Origin: Mesorhizobium terrae
GTDB lineage: Bacteria; Pseudomonadota; Alphaproteobacteria; Rhizobiales; Rhizobiaceae
NCBI RefSeq assembly: GCF_008727715.1
Contig: NZ_CP044218.1
Location: forward strand, 2,869,501 to 2,933,500
DNA: 64,000 bases
Direction of reading: 5' to 3'
The notes under the pieces were generated by a model that did no database searches, was not told the DNA's origin, and saw only the letters and a program-made list of their open reading frames with translations. A program made the position numbers and the translations under genes. Positions 44,080-53,426 of this stretch are shown in pieces (position 1 is the first letter of the stretch; the number at the start of each line of letters is the position of its first letter).

Positions 44080-45213
44080 ATGGCTACGCAACGTGTACTC
44101 GATTTCCTCGCCACCCGACGCCCCGAAGGCCCTTGCCTCGTCGTCGACCTCGATGTCGTGCGCGATAACTTCCGCGCCTTCGAGAAGGCGCTTCCCGATT
44201 CCCGGATCTACTACGCGGTGAAGGCAAACCCGGCGCCGGAAATCCTGCGCCTGCTCGCAGCGATGGGCTCGTCTTTCGACACCGCGTCGGTTGCCGAGGC
44301 CGAGATGGCGATGGACGCCGGCGCGCCCGCCGACCGCATCTCCTTCGGCAACACCATCAAGAAGGAGCGCGATATCGCTAAGGCCTATGCGCTCGGCATC
44401 CGCCTGTTCGCCGTCGACAGCGTCGAAGAGGTGGAAAAGGTGGCCCGCGCCGCTCCGGCCGCGCGCGTGTTCTGCCGCGTGCTGACCGACGGCGAAGGCG
44501 CCGAATGGCCGTTGTCGCGCAAGTTCGGTTGCGTGCCGGCGATGGCGGTCGACGTGCTGCGCCGCGCCAAGGTGCTGGGCCTCGACGCCTATGGCGTGTC
44601 GTTCCATGTCGGCTCGCAGCAGACCGACCTGACCGCCTGGGACCGTGCGCTGGGCGATGCCAAGCGCGTGTTCGCGACGCTTGCCGAGGAAGGCATCGTC
44701 TTGAAGATGGTCAACATGGGCGGCGGCTTCCCGACCCGTTACCTGAAGGATGTGCCGGCGGCGCAGGCCTATGGCCAGGCGATCTTCGGCGCGCTGCGCA
44801 AGCACTTCGGCAACGACATCCCGGAGACCATCATCGAGCCGGGCCGCGGCATGGTCGGCAATGCGGGCGTCATCAAGTCGGAAGTCGTGCTGATCTCGAA
44901 GAAGGCCGACAACGACAATGTGCGCTGGGTCTATCTCGACATCGGCAAGTTCGGCGGTCTCGCCGAGACGATGGACGAGGCGATCCGCTACCCGATCGTG
45001 ACCGCGCATGACGGTGGCGAGGTGGCTCCCTGCGTGCTCGCCGGACCGACCTGCGATTCGGCCGACGTGATGTACGAGAAGGCGCCGTATCCGCTGCCTT
45101 TGTCGCTGACCATCGGCGACGAGGTGCTGATCGAAGGCACCGGCGCCTATACGACCACCTATTCGGCGGTCGCCTTCAACGGCTTCGAGCCTCTCCGATC
45201 CTACGTGATCTGA
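44080..45213 (+). CDS. odc: Ornithine decarboxylase, fold-III PLP enzyme
   Basis: 377 aa. Removes CO2 from ornithine to give putrescine, the entry to rhizobial polyamines including homospermidine. The PLP Lys is Lys48 in YYAVKANP; the His in VSFHVGSQ, the phosphate-binding GGGFP and EPGRGMVGNAG, and the active-site Cys in GPTCDSADV follow in family order. The alternative is a lysine/ornithine dual enzyme. The ATG at 44080 follows GGAGG. Upstream leader RNA at 43640-44079 implies control by attenuation or translation. A GNAT gene lies 95 bases downstream. Confidence 0.93.
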   Translation: MATQRVLDFLATRRPEGPCLVVDLDVVRDNFRAFEKALPDSRIYYAVKANPAPEILRLLAAMGSSFDTASVAEAEMAMDAGAPADRISFGNTIKKERDIAKAYALGIRLFAVDSVEEVEKVARAAPAARVFCRVLTDGEGAEWPLSRKFGCVPAMAVDVLRRAKVLGLDAYGVSFHVGSQQTDLTAWDRALGDAKRVFATLAEEGIVLKMVNMGGGFPTRYLKDVPAAQAYGQAIFGALRKHFGNDIPETIIEPGRGMVGNAGVIKSEVVLISKKADNDNVRWVYLDIGKFGGLAETMDEAIRYPIVTAHDGGEVAPCVLAGPTCDSADVMYEKAPYPLPLSLTIGDEVLIEGTGAYTTTYSAVAFNGFEPLRSYVI

Positions 45214-45308
45214 CGGGCGCAAAGCTCGTCAGATCATCCCGCTCGCCGGCAGCAATGCCGGCGGTGGGTTCGCTTGTGGAACACCTCCGCTCGTGAAGGA
45301 TCGCGGAA

Positions 45309-45884
45309 ATGGACATCGCCAAAATTCTCCCGGCAGCGCTGCCTGCCTTCATCATCACCGCCGAGAACGGCGCCGACGCTGCCGCGCGCGAAGCGCTGCT
45401 CGACCGCGCCATGGGCGCGGGCCGTAAGCGCAAGTCGTCGGAAAAGCTGCGGCGCGGACGCCGCCCGTCCGAAGGCTTGGCTTTCGTTGCCCGCAACGAG
45501 ACCGGTGCCATCGTCGGCACCGTGCGGCTCTGGGATGTGCGGCTGGGCGAGGGTGGTGCGCCAGCCCTGCTGCTCGGTCCGCTTGCGGTCGATCCGATGG
45601 TGAAGAGCGCCGGCATCGGCTCGGCGCTGATGCGGCAGGCGATCACTGAAGCCGGCAGGCTCGGCCATCGCGCCGTGCTCTTGGTCGGCGATGCACCCTA
45701 TTACGGGCGTTTCGGCTTCTCGGCTGAAAAGACCGGTCGCCTGGCGATGCCCGGCCCTTATGAGCGCGACCGCTTCCTGGCGTTGGAGTTGGCGGAGGGC
45801 GCGCTGGACGGCGCGCACGGTACGCTGAAGGCCGCTGGGCGCAAGGCCGGCGAGCGGGCGGGAATGCGGATCGTGGCGGCCTGA
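45309..45884 (+). CDS. GNAT family N-acetyltransferase
   Basis: 191 aa. YhbS-like acetyltransferase with acetyl-CoA motif LGPLAVDPMVKSAGIGSALMRQAITEAGRLGHRAVLLVGDAPYYGRFGF. The gene follows ornithine decarboxylase and probably shares its transcript; such pairing suggests a polyamine or related amine as acceptor, which is inference. A Lys/Arg-rich segment at about 37-52 (GAGRKRKSSEKLRRGRRPS) interrupts the N-terminal half and is unusual. Confidence 0.85.
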   Translation: MDIAKILPAALPAFIITAENGADAAAREALLDRAMGAGRKRKSSEKLRRGRRPSEGLAFVARNETGAIVGTVRLWDVRLGEGGAPALLLGPLAVDPMVKSAGIGSALMRQAITEAGRLGHRAVLLVGDAPYYGRFGFSAEKTGRLAMPGPYERDRFLALELAEGALDGAHGTLKAAGRKAGERAGMRIVAA

Positions 45885-45986
45885 AGGCGGCAGGTAGCTT
45901 TCAGCTCAATCTGCCGCCGTTATCATTGATTTCTGGCCGATACGCCAGGACAAGGCCGTGGTAGTATCTCGGCGATGGTCTTCGGG

Positions 45987-46271
45987 TCAGCCGACGAGCT
46001 GGCTCAGCGCCATGGCGACCGTCATGTCGCCCTCGACCTTCAACTTGCCGGTCATGAAGGCCATGGTCGGGTTGAGGTCGCCGGCAAGCAGCGATTCCAG
46101 ATTGTCGAGCGAGAGCTTGATGGTGCAGTCAGTCGGGGCGTCGGTGGTCGAAACGGTCGCGCCGTCGATGACGATGACGCCGTCGGCGCCGGTATCGAAC
46201 TTCACCGACTTGTCGAAGCCGGCGCTGGCAACTTTGGACTTGAGCTGATCTGCGATTTCCTGAACGCCCAT
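45987..46271 (-). CDS. SCP2 sterol-binding-domain protein
   Basis: 94 aa, a single SCP2 domain (VKFDTGADGVIVIDG, DCTIKLSLDNLESLLAGDLNPTMAFMTGKLKVEGDMTVAMALSQLVG). Small SCP2 proteins bind lipids or acyl-CoA in a hydrophobic tunnel and in bacteria often accompany fatty-acid metabolism. The start follows AAGGGAGACAGTC. A 16-bp palindrome lies 130 bases upstream. It stands alone between the decarboxylase unit and the flagellar cluster. Confidence 0.9.
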   Translation of the reverse strand: MGVQEIADQLKSKVASAGFDKSVKFDTGADGVIVIDGATVSTTDAPTDCTIKLSLDNLESLLAGDLNPTMAFMTGKLKVEGDMTVAMALSQLVG

Positions 46272-46401
46272 GACTGTCTCCCTTGTTAACGGCGCATTTG
46301 CGCCAGTTGTGCAGTCCGGACCGTTCCGAACCCGTGCGGACCGGTGGCGAGCGCCTGCGCGCCCGAGCTTGTCGGCCGTCGAGCACGCATATAGCCTTTG
46401 A

Positions 46402-46417
46402 TTGACGTTTACGTCAA
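46402..46417. promoter_or_regulatory. 16-bp palindrome TTGACGTTTACGTCAA
   Basis: Perfect seven-base arms TTGACGT and ACGTCAA around TT, 130 bases upstream of the SCP2 start on the minus strand. The shape resembles sites reported for LiuR, the MerR-type regulator of branched-chain amino-acid and acyl-CoA catabolism in proteobacteria. The gene on the other side ends here, so only the SCP2 gene can use it. Confidence 0.5.
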
Positions 46418-46501
46418 CGTGATTTCGGTGACAAATGCGGCGTGCCGATGGGGCTCACCGCACCAGCGATTTTGCCGCCAGAATGGACTGATCCGTGGAG
46501 C

Positions 46502-47032
46502 TCAGTGCGCGGATGTCGGCGGCGGAACCTTGTTCATCGCCGGTTCCGTCGGTTCTGCGCCGCTGCGCCGCTTGATGGCGTTGTCGCGCACTTCGTCCTT
46601 GCTGAGATAGTTGACCTGATTGACCAGGACCTCGTGGATCAGGTCAATGCCGACGCGGGCGTTGACGGTGTCGCGGATCGAATTGCGGAACTTGTCCAGA
46701 TCGATCGTCGCCTGCTTGGAGAAGTCGATCTGCGGGTTGGCGTAGAGATAGGAATAGACCTGGTCGGTGATCAGCGCTGCGGCCGGTACTGACAGCTTGG
46801 CCATCTCTTTCGGCTCGACCGTGTAGACGAGCTTGGTCAGGAAATAACCCTCGACGGTCGAGTTGCGGATCAGCGGCACCGAGATGATCTCGGTCGAGAC
46901 ATAGTCCAGTCCGCCGAGCAAGGGTTTCGGTGGCGGATCGTCGCCACGCGCGCCGGCCGCCTGGAAGGCGTAGAAGACCGCGCCGACGGTGGCGGCGACG
47001 ATCCATAGCGCTGCGATGACGAACTTGATCAT
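46502..47032 (-). CDS. Flagellar-cluster membrane protein, FliL-like layout
   Basis: 176 aa, last gene of the flagellar run. One N-terminal membrane helix (FVIAALWIVAATVGAVFYAF) and a periplasmic part with GYFLTKLVYTVEPKEMAKLSVPAAALITDQVYSYLYANPQ and a later LDKFRNSIRDTVNARVGIDLIHEVLVNQVNYL. Such a layout resembles FliL, a basal-body protein at the stator, but I do not see a decisive motif. Conserved in position among rhizobial flagellar clusters as far as I can recall. It follows the FlgN-like gene by 12 bases. Confidence 0.6.
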   Translation of the reverse strand: MIKFVIAALWIVAATVGAVFYAFQAAGARGDDPPPKPLLGGLDYVSTEIISVPLIRNSTVEGYFLTKLVYTVEPKEMAKLSVPAAALITDQVYSYLYANPQIDFSKQATIDLDKFRNSIRDTVNARVGIDLIHEVLVNQVNYLSKDEVRDNAIKRRSGAEPTEPAMNKVPPPTSAH

Positions 47033-47044
47033 GGGACGGGGCCG

Positions 47045-47455
47045 TTACGAACGCGCCCAGCCGAATTCGCCGGCGGAATAGGTGCCGTCGGTCTCGGCAT
47101 ACTGGATGGCGCTCTTCATCAGGTTCGCCACCTCGCTGACGGCGCTGAGGTGAGCGAGAAGGGCCGCCTCGTTGCGTTCCAGCTTGCCGCGCAGGCGCAG
47201 CAGGCCTTCCTGATGCTCGGAGGCGAGCTCCTCGGGGGTGACGGTCTTCATGACGCGGTTGAGCTCGTAGAGGCAGCGGCTCTTGCGCGCATTCGAGGCC
47301 TTCAGATCGAAATTCACGTCGGTGCGGATCGCCGCCGTTTCGGTCTCGACCGCTTCCTCGATGCGATTGATGATGGCGTTGAGGCTGCCGATCCTGGACA
47401 CGTTGAGGTCGGAATGCGCAACCAGGCCAGAAGTGTGTTCCGAGTGATCCATCAT
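47045..47455 (-). CDS. FlgN-like flagellar chaperone
   Basis: 136 aa, nearly all helical (LNAIINRIEEAVETETAAI, LERNEAALLAHLSAVSEVANLMKSAI). Helical size and position after the rod-binding gene fit FlgN, the export chaperone for hook-filament junction proteins FlgK and FlgL, whose genes are in the same cluster. No unique motif, so the call is by context. Confidence 0.65.
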   Translation of the reverse strand: MMDHSEHTSGLVAHSDLNVSRIGSLNAIINRIEEAVETETAAIRTDVNFDLKASNARKSRCLYELNRVMKTVTPEELASEHQEGLLRLRGKLERNEAALLAHLSAVSEVANLMKSAIQYAETDGTYSAGEFGWARS

Positions 47456-47460
47456 CGTTC

Positions 47461-48006
47461 CTAAACCTTGGACTTTGTTTCAACGGGCGTCGCATCACCG
47501 CTCATCGTGCGGACCATGCGGCGCTGCATTTCCTGCACGAGCGAATCCGACAACCGGTTCTGCTCGTCGATCGCTGCTTTTTCCGGCCCGCCGGAGACGG
47601 TTCCGACCGGCAAGGTCTTTTCGCCATCGCGATAGTGGTCGGTCAGCATCGAGCGGGCGATGCCGATGCCGCCGCGCTCGGCCATGACGTTGGCGAGGTG
47701 TTCGGCCAGCTGCGATTTCCACATGTCGCCGGCCAGGCCCTTGCCGTAGACGTTCTGGCTATCCTTGGGCAGCATGTTCTGGATGAAGGTCTGCAGCACC
47801 ATCGCTTCGAAGCGCTTGAAGTCCTTGCTGCGGTCGGTGCCGGCCGGTGGATCCGCGGGGCGCGAGGCCATGTCGCCGCCAAGCGAGAAGGCGACGTTGG
47901 CACCGCCGGCGCGCTTGGTCAGCGCGGCGCGCGCGGCCTCGACGTCCATCGGCTCCGCGGCGCGGGCCACGTCCAGTACGATGTCGCTGGGAGGGGAGAT
48001 CGCCAA
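47461..48006 (-). CDS. flgJ: Rod-binding protein FlgJ-like
   Basis: 181 aa. The segment FKRFEAMVLQTFIQNMLPKDSQNVYGKGLAGDMWKSQLAEHLANVMAERGGIGIA is the rod-binding domain of FlgJ (CheL in Caulobacter). The muramidase domain of enterobacterial FlgJ is absent, as usual in alphaproteobacteria; the SLT gene at 61556 may supply that activity. The start is a TTG at 48006 backed by GAAGAAGG seven bases upstream. Acts in rod assembly in the periplasm. Confidence 0.82.
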   Translation of the reverse strand: MAISPPSDIVLDVARAAEPMDVEAARAALTKRAGGANVAFSLGGDMASRPADPPAGTDRSKDFKRFEAMVLQTFIQNMLPKDSQNVYGKGLAGDMWKSQLAEHLANVMAERGGIGIARSMLTDHYRDGEKTLPVGTVSGGPEKAAIDEQNRLSDSLVQEMQRRMVRTMSGDATPVETKSKV

Positions 48007-48094
48007 AGCTGTACCTTCTTCCGATTTCGGGTTGAGTGATGATGGCTGAACAAGCTTGCCGCAGGCTTACGAGGCAAAAGCGCCCCCGGCGTTG

Positions 48095-48481
48095 TCATCC
48101 GTCGCTGCCGCGCTTCATCTCGATCAGATCGAGCCGCTCGCGATCAGAGCGCTGGCGTTCATCCTGGCGCCGTGCGTCGCGATAGGCGCGCTCGACCATG
48201 TTGGTGCGGGCGGTGGCCGTGGCGAGGCTTCCGGCCTCGAGGCGTGCACCTTCGAGATTTTGGTCGCGCCGCGCCAGCGCCCCAGCGATGCGCTGCTGGT
48301 AGATTTCGGGAAACAGCGTCGATAGCGAATCCGGCGCGTCGAAACGCTGGGCGAGTTCCGCCGCTTCCTGTTCGGCGGTCTGCGCCTGCGCCAGGAAGCC
48401 GGCGCGGCGCATTTCGTGCAGAGCTCGCAACTGTTCCTGCACCTGCACCAGCTTCTTCAGGCGGTCCTTGCGCGTTGTCAT
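48095..48481 (-). CDS. FliJ-like flagellar export protein
   Basis: 128 aa, wholly helical with heptad pattern (RLKKLVQVQEQLRALHEMRRAGFLAQAQTAEQEAAELAQRF, then RDARRQDERQRSDRERLDLIEM). Size, coiled-coil nature and position after fliR fit FliJ, the central stalk that links the FliI ATPase with FlhA. Sequence conservation in FliJ is low, so the call is moderate. Confidence 0.6.
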   Translation of the reverse strand: MTTRKDRLKKLVQVQEQLRALHEMRRAGFLAQAQTAEQEAAELAQRFDAPDSLSTLFPEIYQQRIAGALARRDQNLEGARLEAGSLATATARTNMVERAYRDARRQDERQRSDRERLDLIEMKRGSDG

Positions 48482-48485
48482 CGCC

Positions 48486-49244
48486 TCACCTTGCCAGCGT
48501 CGTTTCGATGAAGCCGTCGCCGAACAGCGACAGCAGCGTCGGCACGGCGAAGTAGAACAGGATCAGGCCGCCGGCGATTACGAAGGGCAGCGAGATGAAG
48601 TAGATGGGGATCTGCGGCGTCAGCTTGTTGACGAAGCCGATCGCCAGATTGACCAGGATGGCGTAGGCGACGAAGGGGCTGCCCAGCCGCAGCACCAGCA
48701 GGAAGGCCTCGGAAAGCGTGTCGGTGACATCGACCAGCGAAGCCTGGCCGCTGAAGAAGACGTTGACCGGCGCTACCTTGTAGGACGCAACCAGCGCGCG
48801 GATCACCTCATGGTGGAAGTTGAGCGCGAACAGGAGCATCAGCGCCGCGAACGAGATCAACGCGGCAAGTGCCGCCTGCGGTTCGGGCTCCTCGATGGCC
48901 GGACCGCCGACGCCGCCATAGCCGATCAGCATGGCGATCGCTGCACCGATGAAACGCAGCGCCTCCATGTAGAGCCGGGTCAGGGTGCCGATCAGCGCGC
49001 CGACCAGAAGCTCGGAAAAGATCATCGGCACGAAGATGGCCGGCCGCATATCGACATGGGGATAGATGTTGTCCCACAGGAAGGCGAGCAGGCCGACAGT
49101 GACGGCCACCGCCGCGAACAGGCGGATCTGCATCGGCAGCCGGATGGAGGAAAGGCCCGGCATCAGCATCAGGCAGGCGCCGACACGGCAGAAGGCGAGG
49201 AACGCCGCCAGGATAAAACTTTGCGAGAGGGTGGTCAGTCCCAT
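48486..49244 (-). CDS. fliR: Flagellar export gate protein FliR
   Basis: 252 aa membrane protein with about six hydrophobic segments: FCRVGACLMLMPGLSSIRLPMQIRLFAAVAVTVGLL at the N-terminus and LALRLGSPFVAYAILVNLAIGFVNKLTPQIPIYFISLPFVI near the end, the FliR pattern. Part of the FlhA-FlhB-FliPQR secretion gate. The ATG at 49244 lies two bases after the flhA stop, so it is coupled to flhA. Confidence 0.95.
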   Translation of the reverse strand: MGLTTLSQSFILAAFLAFCRVGACLMLMPGLSSIRLPMQIRLFAAVAVTVGLLAFLWDNIYPHVDMRPAIFVPMIFSELLVGALIGTLTRLYMEALRFIGAAIAMLIGYGGVGGPAIEEPEPQAALAALISFAALMLLFALNFHHEVIRALVASYKVAPVNVFFSGQASLVDVTDTLSEAFLLVLRLGSPFVAYAILVNLAIGFVNKLTPQIPIYFISLPFVIAGGLILFYFAVPTLLSLFGDGFIETTLAR

Positions 49245-49246
49245 CG

Positions 49247-51334
49247 TCACGAAATGGTCCCGAGCACCCTGATCTCGACACCCTTGGCGATCTCGACATG
49301 GCTGAGCACCGGCAGCGTGGTGAACAGGCGCTCGATGATCATGCGGACATAGGGGCGAGCGTCGGGCGCGGTGACCAGCACGAAGCGCTCGCCGGCCTCC
49401 ATGTGCTGGCGGATCGCCTTGGTGGCTTCCTGGCCGAATTCCTCGAGCTGGCGCGGGTCGATGTCGAACTCGCGCACCTCGCCCTTGGCGTCGCGCTTGA
49501 GGCTCTGGTGGAAGGCGAGGTCCCAACGGTTGCCGAGGCGCAGCACCTTGAGTACGCCGCCCTCGGTCAGGTCGCCGCAGATCTGCTGCGCCATGCGGAT
49601 GCGCACATGCTCGACGATCTGCTCGGTGCGCCGCACATGCGGCGCGATCTCGGCGATCGCCTCGATGATGAGATGCAGATTGCGGATCGACACGCGCTCG
49701 GCGAGCAGCAGCTTCAGCACCGCCTGCAGGCCGGGATAGGAGATGTGCGAGGTGCAGATCTCGTCGGCGAGCTTGCGGTATTCGGGGTCCTGGCGATCAA
49801 GCAGCGCCTTCATGTCCTTGTAGGAGAGGAGCTGCGGCAGGTTGTTGCGGATCACCTCGGACAGGTGAGTGAGTAGCACCGACATGTTGTCGGCGAACGT
49901 ATATTGCTCGCGCTTCAGGTCCTCGGCGAAAGCTTCCATCACCGAATAGGCGCGCATGCCGAAGGCTGGCTCGCGCACTTCCTCGCCGGGGATTTCCGGC
50001 AGGTCGCGGGTACCCAACAGCACCATCAGTTCGCCGACGCGCATCTGGTGCTCGGCCACCACCGTGCCGTGGATCTTGATCTGGTAGCTTTTCGGCGGGA
50101 TGCCGAAGTCGTCGCTGAGCTTCACCTCCGGCACCACGAAGCCATATTGCGCGGCGAACTTCTTGCGCATCTTGCCCATGCGGAACGCCAGTTCCTGGTG
50201 CGAGGTGAGCAGCTTGGTCGAAAGCTGCTTGCCGATCAGCAGTTCGATCTCGGCGGTGGCCAGCGAGGCCTTCACCGAATTCTTCTCTTCCTCGACCTTG
50301 GCGGCGGCCTCCTTGCCGAGCGCTTCCTCCTGCTCGGCCACGCGGCGGTTGTGGCGCAGCGGAATGATGTAGCCCATGGCGGCCATGCCGGCGCCCAGCG
50401 TAACGAAGGGAAACATCGGCAGGCCCGGCATCAGCGCCAGCAGGCCGAGCAAAGCGGCCGCCACATAAAGCGCGCGCGGATAGGCGCCGAGCTGGCCGAA
50501 CACCGCCTGGTCGGCCGAGCCGCGCGTGCCACCCTTGGAAACCAGCAGGCCGGCGGCCAGCGAAACGATCAGCGCCGGGATCTGGGTGACGAGGCCGTCG
50601 CCGACCGAAAGCTTGATGAAGACGTCGGCCGCCTCGCCGAGACCCATGCCATGGCGCAGATAGCCGATGGCGATACCGCCGACGATGTTGATGGCGGTGA
50701 TGATGAGGCCGGCGATGGCGTCGCCGCGCACGAATTTGGAAGCGCCGTCCATCGAGCCGAAGAAGGAAGACTCTTCCTCCAGTTCACGGCGGCGCAGTTG
50801 CGCGGTCTTGTCGTCGATCATGCCGGCGGAAAGATCAGCGTCGATCGACATCTGCTTGCCGGGAATGGCGTCGAGGGTGAAACGGGCGCCGACTTCGGCG
50901 ATACGCGTCGCGCCCTTCGTGATGACGATGAAGTTCACCACGATGAGGATCAGGAACACGATCAGGCCGATGACGAAGTCGCTCGACATGACCAGCTTCG
51001 AAAAGCCGCTGATGACATAGCCGGCGGCGTGGGTCCCTTCATTGCCGTGCGACAGGATCATGCGGGTCGTGGCGATGTTCAGCGACAGGCGCAGCATCGT
51101 GGCGATCAGCAGCACCGTTGGGAAGGACGAGAAATCGAGTGGGCGCTGGATCCACAGCGCCACCATCAGGATCAGCACCGACAGCGCGATCGAAAAGGCG
51201 AGGCCGACGTCGATGAGGAAAGCCGGGATCGGCAGGAACAGCACCGCCAGGATGACGACGATACCCAGCGCGAAGAAGATATCGCGGCTGCTGCGCGGCA
51301 CGGCGCCCGCCGAAATGCTCTCGCTGATGGCCAT
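49247..51334 (-). CDS. flhA: Flagellar export gate protein FlhA
   Basis: 695 aa. Seven or eight membrane helices in the first half with the FHIPEP-family signatures [70 protein letters not shown], and a large cytoplasmic half with [12 protein letters not shown]. It forms the nonameric ring of the type III flagellar export gate. It is the first gene of the second flagellar unit, since fliQ lies beyond two unrelated genes. The ATG at 51334 ([16 protein letters not shown]) is chosen; the frame is open further upstream without motif support. Confidence 0.96.
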   Translation of the reverse strand: MAISESISAGAVPRSSRDIFFALGIVVILAVLFLPIPAFLIDVGLAFSIALSVLILMVALWIQRPLDFSSFPTVLLIATMLRLSLNIATTRMILSHGNEGTHAAGYVISGFSKLVMSSDFVIGLIVFLILIVVNFIVITKGATRIAEVGARFTLDAIPGKQMSIDADLSAGMIDDKTAQLRRRELEEESSFFGSMDGASKFVRGDAIAGLIITAINIVGGIAIGYLRHGMGLGEAADVFIKLSVGDGLVTQIPALIVSLAAGLLVSKGGTRGSADQAVFGQLGAYPRALYVAAALLGLLALMPGLPMFPFVTLGAGMAAMGYIIPLRHNRRVAEQEEALGKEAAAKVEEEKNSVKASLATAEIELLIGKQLSTKLLTSHQELAFRMGKMRKKFAAQYGFVVPEVKLSDDFGIPPKSYQIKIHGTVVAEHQMRVGELMVLLGTRDLPEIPGEEVREPAFGMRAYSVMEAFAEDLKREQYTFADNMSVLLTHLSEVIRNNLPQLLSYKDMKALLDRQDPEYRKLADEICTSHISYPGLQAVLKLLLAERVSIRNLHLIIEAIAEIAPHVRRTEQIVEHVRIRMAQQICGDLTEGGVLKVLRLGNRWDLAFHQSLKRDAKGEVREFDIDPRQLEEFGQEATKAIRQHMEAGERFVLVTAPDARPYVRMIIERLFTTLPVLSHVEIAKGVEIRVLGTIS

Positions 51335-51587
51335 ATCTACCTCACGTCCAATGCCTGCCAGGCCCGGAACGGCAATCCGGGCCATGCACCGTAACCGGCC
51401 AAGCTTGCGCGAGGGGTGAGACGCGGTCGGTTGAGCGGCAAAAGCCGTTGCCTGGTTTTCGGGCTTCCAGGACCTGGAGCTCGCCGGCGGCCGATGAACC
51501 GCGGCGCTCGGTTCCACCAGTCCGACAAACTGTGTCGGCATTCGCCGTTGTCATGCCATAAAGTCAGGCGTATCAGGCGGTTGGGGC

Positions 51588-53402
51588 TTGGTGCCTCATG
51601 AGACATTCGCGAGCCGTCCGTTGTCTTCGACCCATTCGCTGCCCGTCCACGCCCGTCGCCTGCGCGCCCTTCTGGTCCGTTCCGTTCCCGTGCTGGAAGC
51701 GCGCGGCATCATCGTCGTCTTTATCGCGGCCGTTGTCGGCGCTTTTTCGGGGGCTGCGGTGACGGCGATGAGCGCGCTGGTGCAGGGCATGCACTGGCTG
51801 CTGTTCGACGTGCCGGCAGGCGGACGCCTGTCTGCGATGTTTTCGCTGGGCAACCCGTTGCAGGCGATGACCCCGGCGATCGGCGGGTTGTTGCTCGGCC
51901 TTTCCATCATCTGGCTGCGCAAGCGCAAGTTCCGCACGCCGGTCGACCCGATCGAGGCCAACGCGCTTTATGGTGGGCGCATGTCGCTGACCGACACTTT
52001 CATCATTGCCGGCCAGACCATTCTGTCGTCCGGCTTCGGCGCCTCGGTTGGCCTAGAGGCAGGTTATACGCAAGTCGGCGGCGGCTTCGGCTCGCGGCTG
52101 GCGCGGTTCTTCCGCATGCGGCGCAACGATGTGCGCATTCTCGTCGGCGCCGGCGCCGCCGGCGCCATCGCGGCCGCCTTCGACGCACCGCTGACCGGCG
52201 CCTTCTATGGGTTCGAACTGATCATCGGCATCTACTCCATCGCCAATGTCGCGCCGGTGATGACGGCGGCCATCTGCGCCACGCTGGTGACGAACTGGCT
52301 GGGCGGCGCGCCGTTCCCGCTGGAACTTGGCGCCGTGCCGACATTGACTGCCAGCCAGTATCTGCCGTTCCTCGCGCTTGGCCTGATCGCCGGCGGTATC
52401 GCAATCGCCATCATGTATATGGTGGCGACTGTCGAGCGTGGCCTGACCCGGCTTTCGATCGATGCGTCGCTCAGGCCGTTCCTCGGCGGCTGCGCGGTCG
52501 GGCTGCTCGGCCTCATTACCCCGCAGGTCCTGTCCAGCGGCCATGGCGCGCTGCACCGCGAATTCGCGATGAATTACGGGCTCACCGTCATCGCTTCCGT
52601 TTTCCTGCTCAAGATCGCCGCCTCGGTTATCTCGCTGGGTTCCGGTTTCCGCGGCGGTCTGTTTTTCGCTTCGCTGCTGCTCGGCGCGCTGCTCGGCAAG
52701 ATTTTCGCGGCGCTGATGTTGCTGATCGCACCCGCGTCCGGCATCGATCCCGCCATTGCCGCCGTGGTCGGCATGACGTCGATGGCGGTTGGCATCATCG
52801 GCGGGCCGCTGACCATGACCTTCCTGGCGCTGGAATCGACAGGTGACCTGACGCTGACCGGCGTGGTGTTGGCCGCCGCGATCATGACCTCGATCCTGGT
52901 ACGCGAGACATTTGGCTATTCCTTCTCGACCTGGCGTTTCCACCTGCGCGGCGAGACGATCCGTTCGGCGCAGGATGTCGGCTGGATGCGCAGCCTCACC
53001 GTCGGCGTGATGATGCGCAAGGAAACTCGCACCATCAGTGCGGCCACCACCATCGCGGAATTCCGCGAGAAGGTGCCGCTTGGCTCGGCGCAGCGCGTCA
53101 TCGTCGTTGATGGCGATGGCCGCTATGTCGGCATGGTCATCGTCTCGGACGCCTATGGCGACGTGCCCGACAGCGCAAGTACGGTGCTGACGCTGGCGCG
53201 CTCCGCCAATTCGGTGCTGGTGCCGTCGATGAACGTTCAGTCGGCGGCCGAGACCTTCCAGCGCGCCGGCGCCGAAGAGCTTGCGGTTGTCGACGACTTC
53301 GAAAGCCGGATGGTCGTCGGTCTGCTCACCGAGGGCCATATGCTGCGCCGCTATACGGAAGAGCTCGACAAGGCGCGGCGCGATCTTTCGGGAGAAAGCT
53401 GA
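51588..53402 (+). CDS. ClC-type chloride channel/antiporter with CBS pair
   Basis: 604 aa. Membrane part (about 40-450) with the ClC features GLEAGYTQVGGGFGSRLARFFRMRRNDVRILVGAGAAGAIAAAFDAPLTGAFYGFELI and SLGSGFRGGLFFASLLLGALLG. The gating Glu is in GLEAG, but the standard GSGIP and the proline of GxFxP are not seen, so ion selectivity is unclear. Two C-terminal CBS domains follow (about 475-600). It is read from TTG at 51588; the GTG at 51591 is equally possible. It shares a 253-base divergent region with flhA. Confidence 0.88.
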   Translation: MVPHETFASRPLSSTHSLPVHARRLRALLVRSVPVLEARGIIVVFIAAVVGAFSGAAVTAMSALVQGMHWLLFDVPAGGRLSAMFSLGNPLQAMTPAIGGLLLGLSIIWLRKRKFRTPVDPIEANALYGGRMSLTDTFIIAGQTILSSGFGASVGLEAGYTQVGGGFGSRLARFFRMRRNDVRILVGAGAAGAIAAAFDAPLTGAFYGFELIIGIYSIANVAPVMTAAICATLVTNWLGGAPFPLELGAVPTLTASQYLPFLALGLIAGGIAIAIMYMVATVERGLTRLSIDASLRPFLGGCAVGLLGLITPQVLSSGHGALHREFAMNYGLTVIASVFLLKIAASVISLGSGFRGGLFFASLLLGALLGKIFAALMLLIAPASGIDPAIAAVVGMTSMAVGIIGGPLTMTFLALESTGDLTLTGVVLAAAIMTSILVRETFGYSFSTWRFHLRGETIRSAQDVGWMRSLTVGVMMRKETRTISAATTIAEFREKVPLGSAQRVIVVDGDGRYVGMVIVSDAYGDVPDSASTVLTLARSANSVLVPSMNVQSAAETFQRAGAEELAVVDDFESRMVVGLLTEGHMLRRYTEELDKARRDLSGES

Positions 53403-53426
53403 GCGGCGTTACCCTGGCGCGGCGCT

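Noticed and set aside
48468..51394. Long plus-strand frames opposite fliR and flhA
   Set aside because: His/Asp/Arg/Gln-rich shadow translations of conserved membrane proteins.
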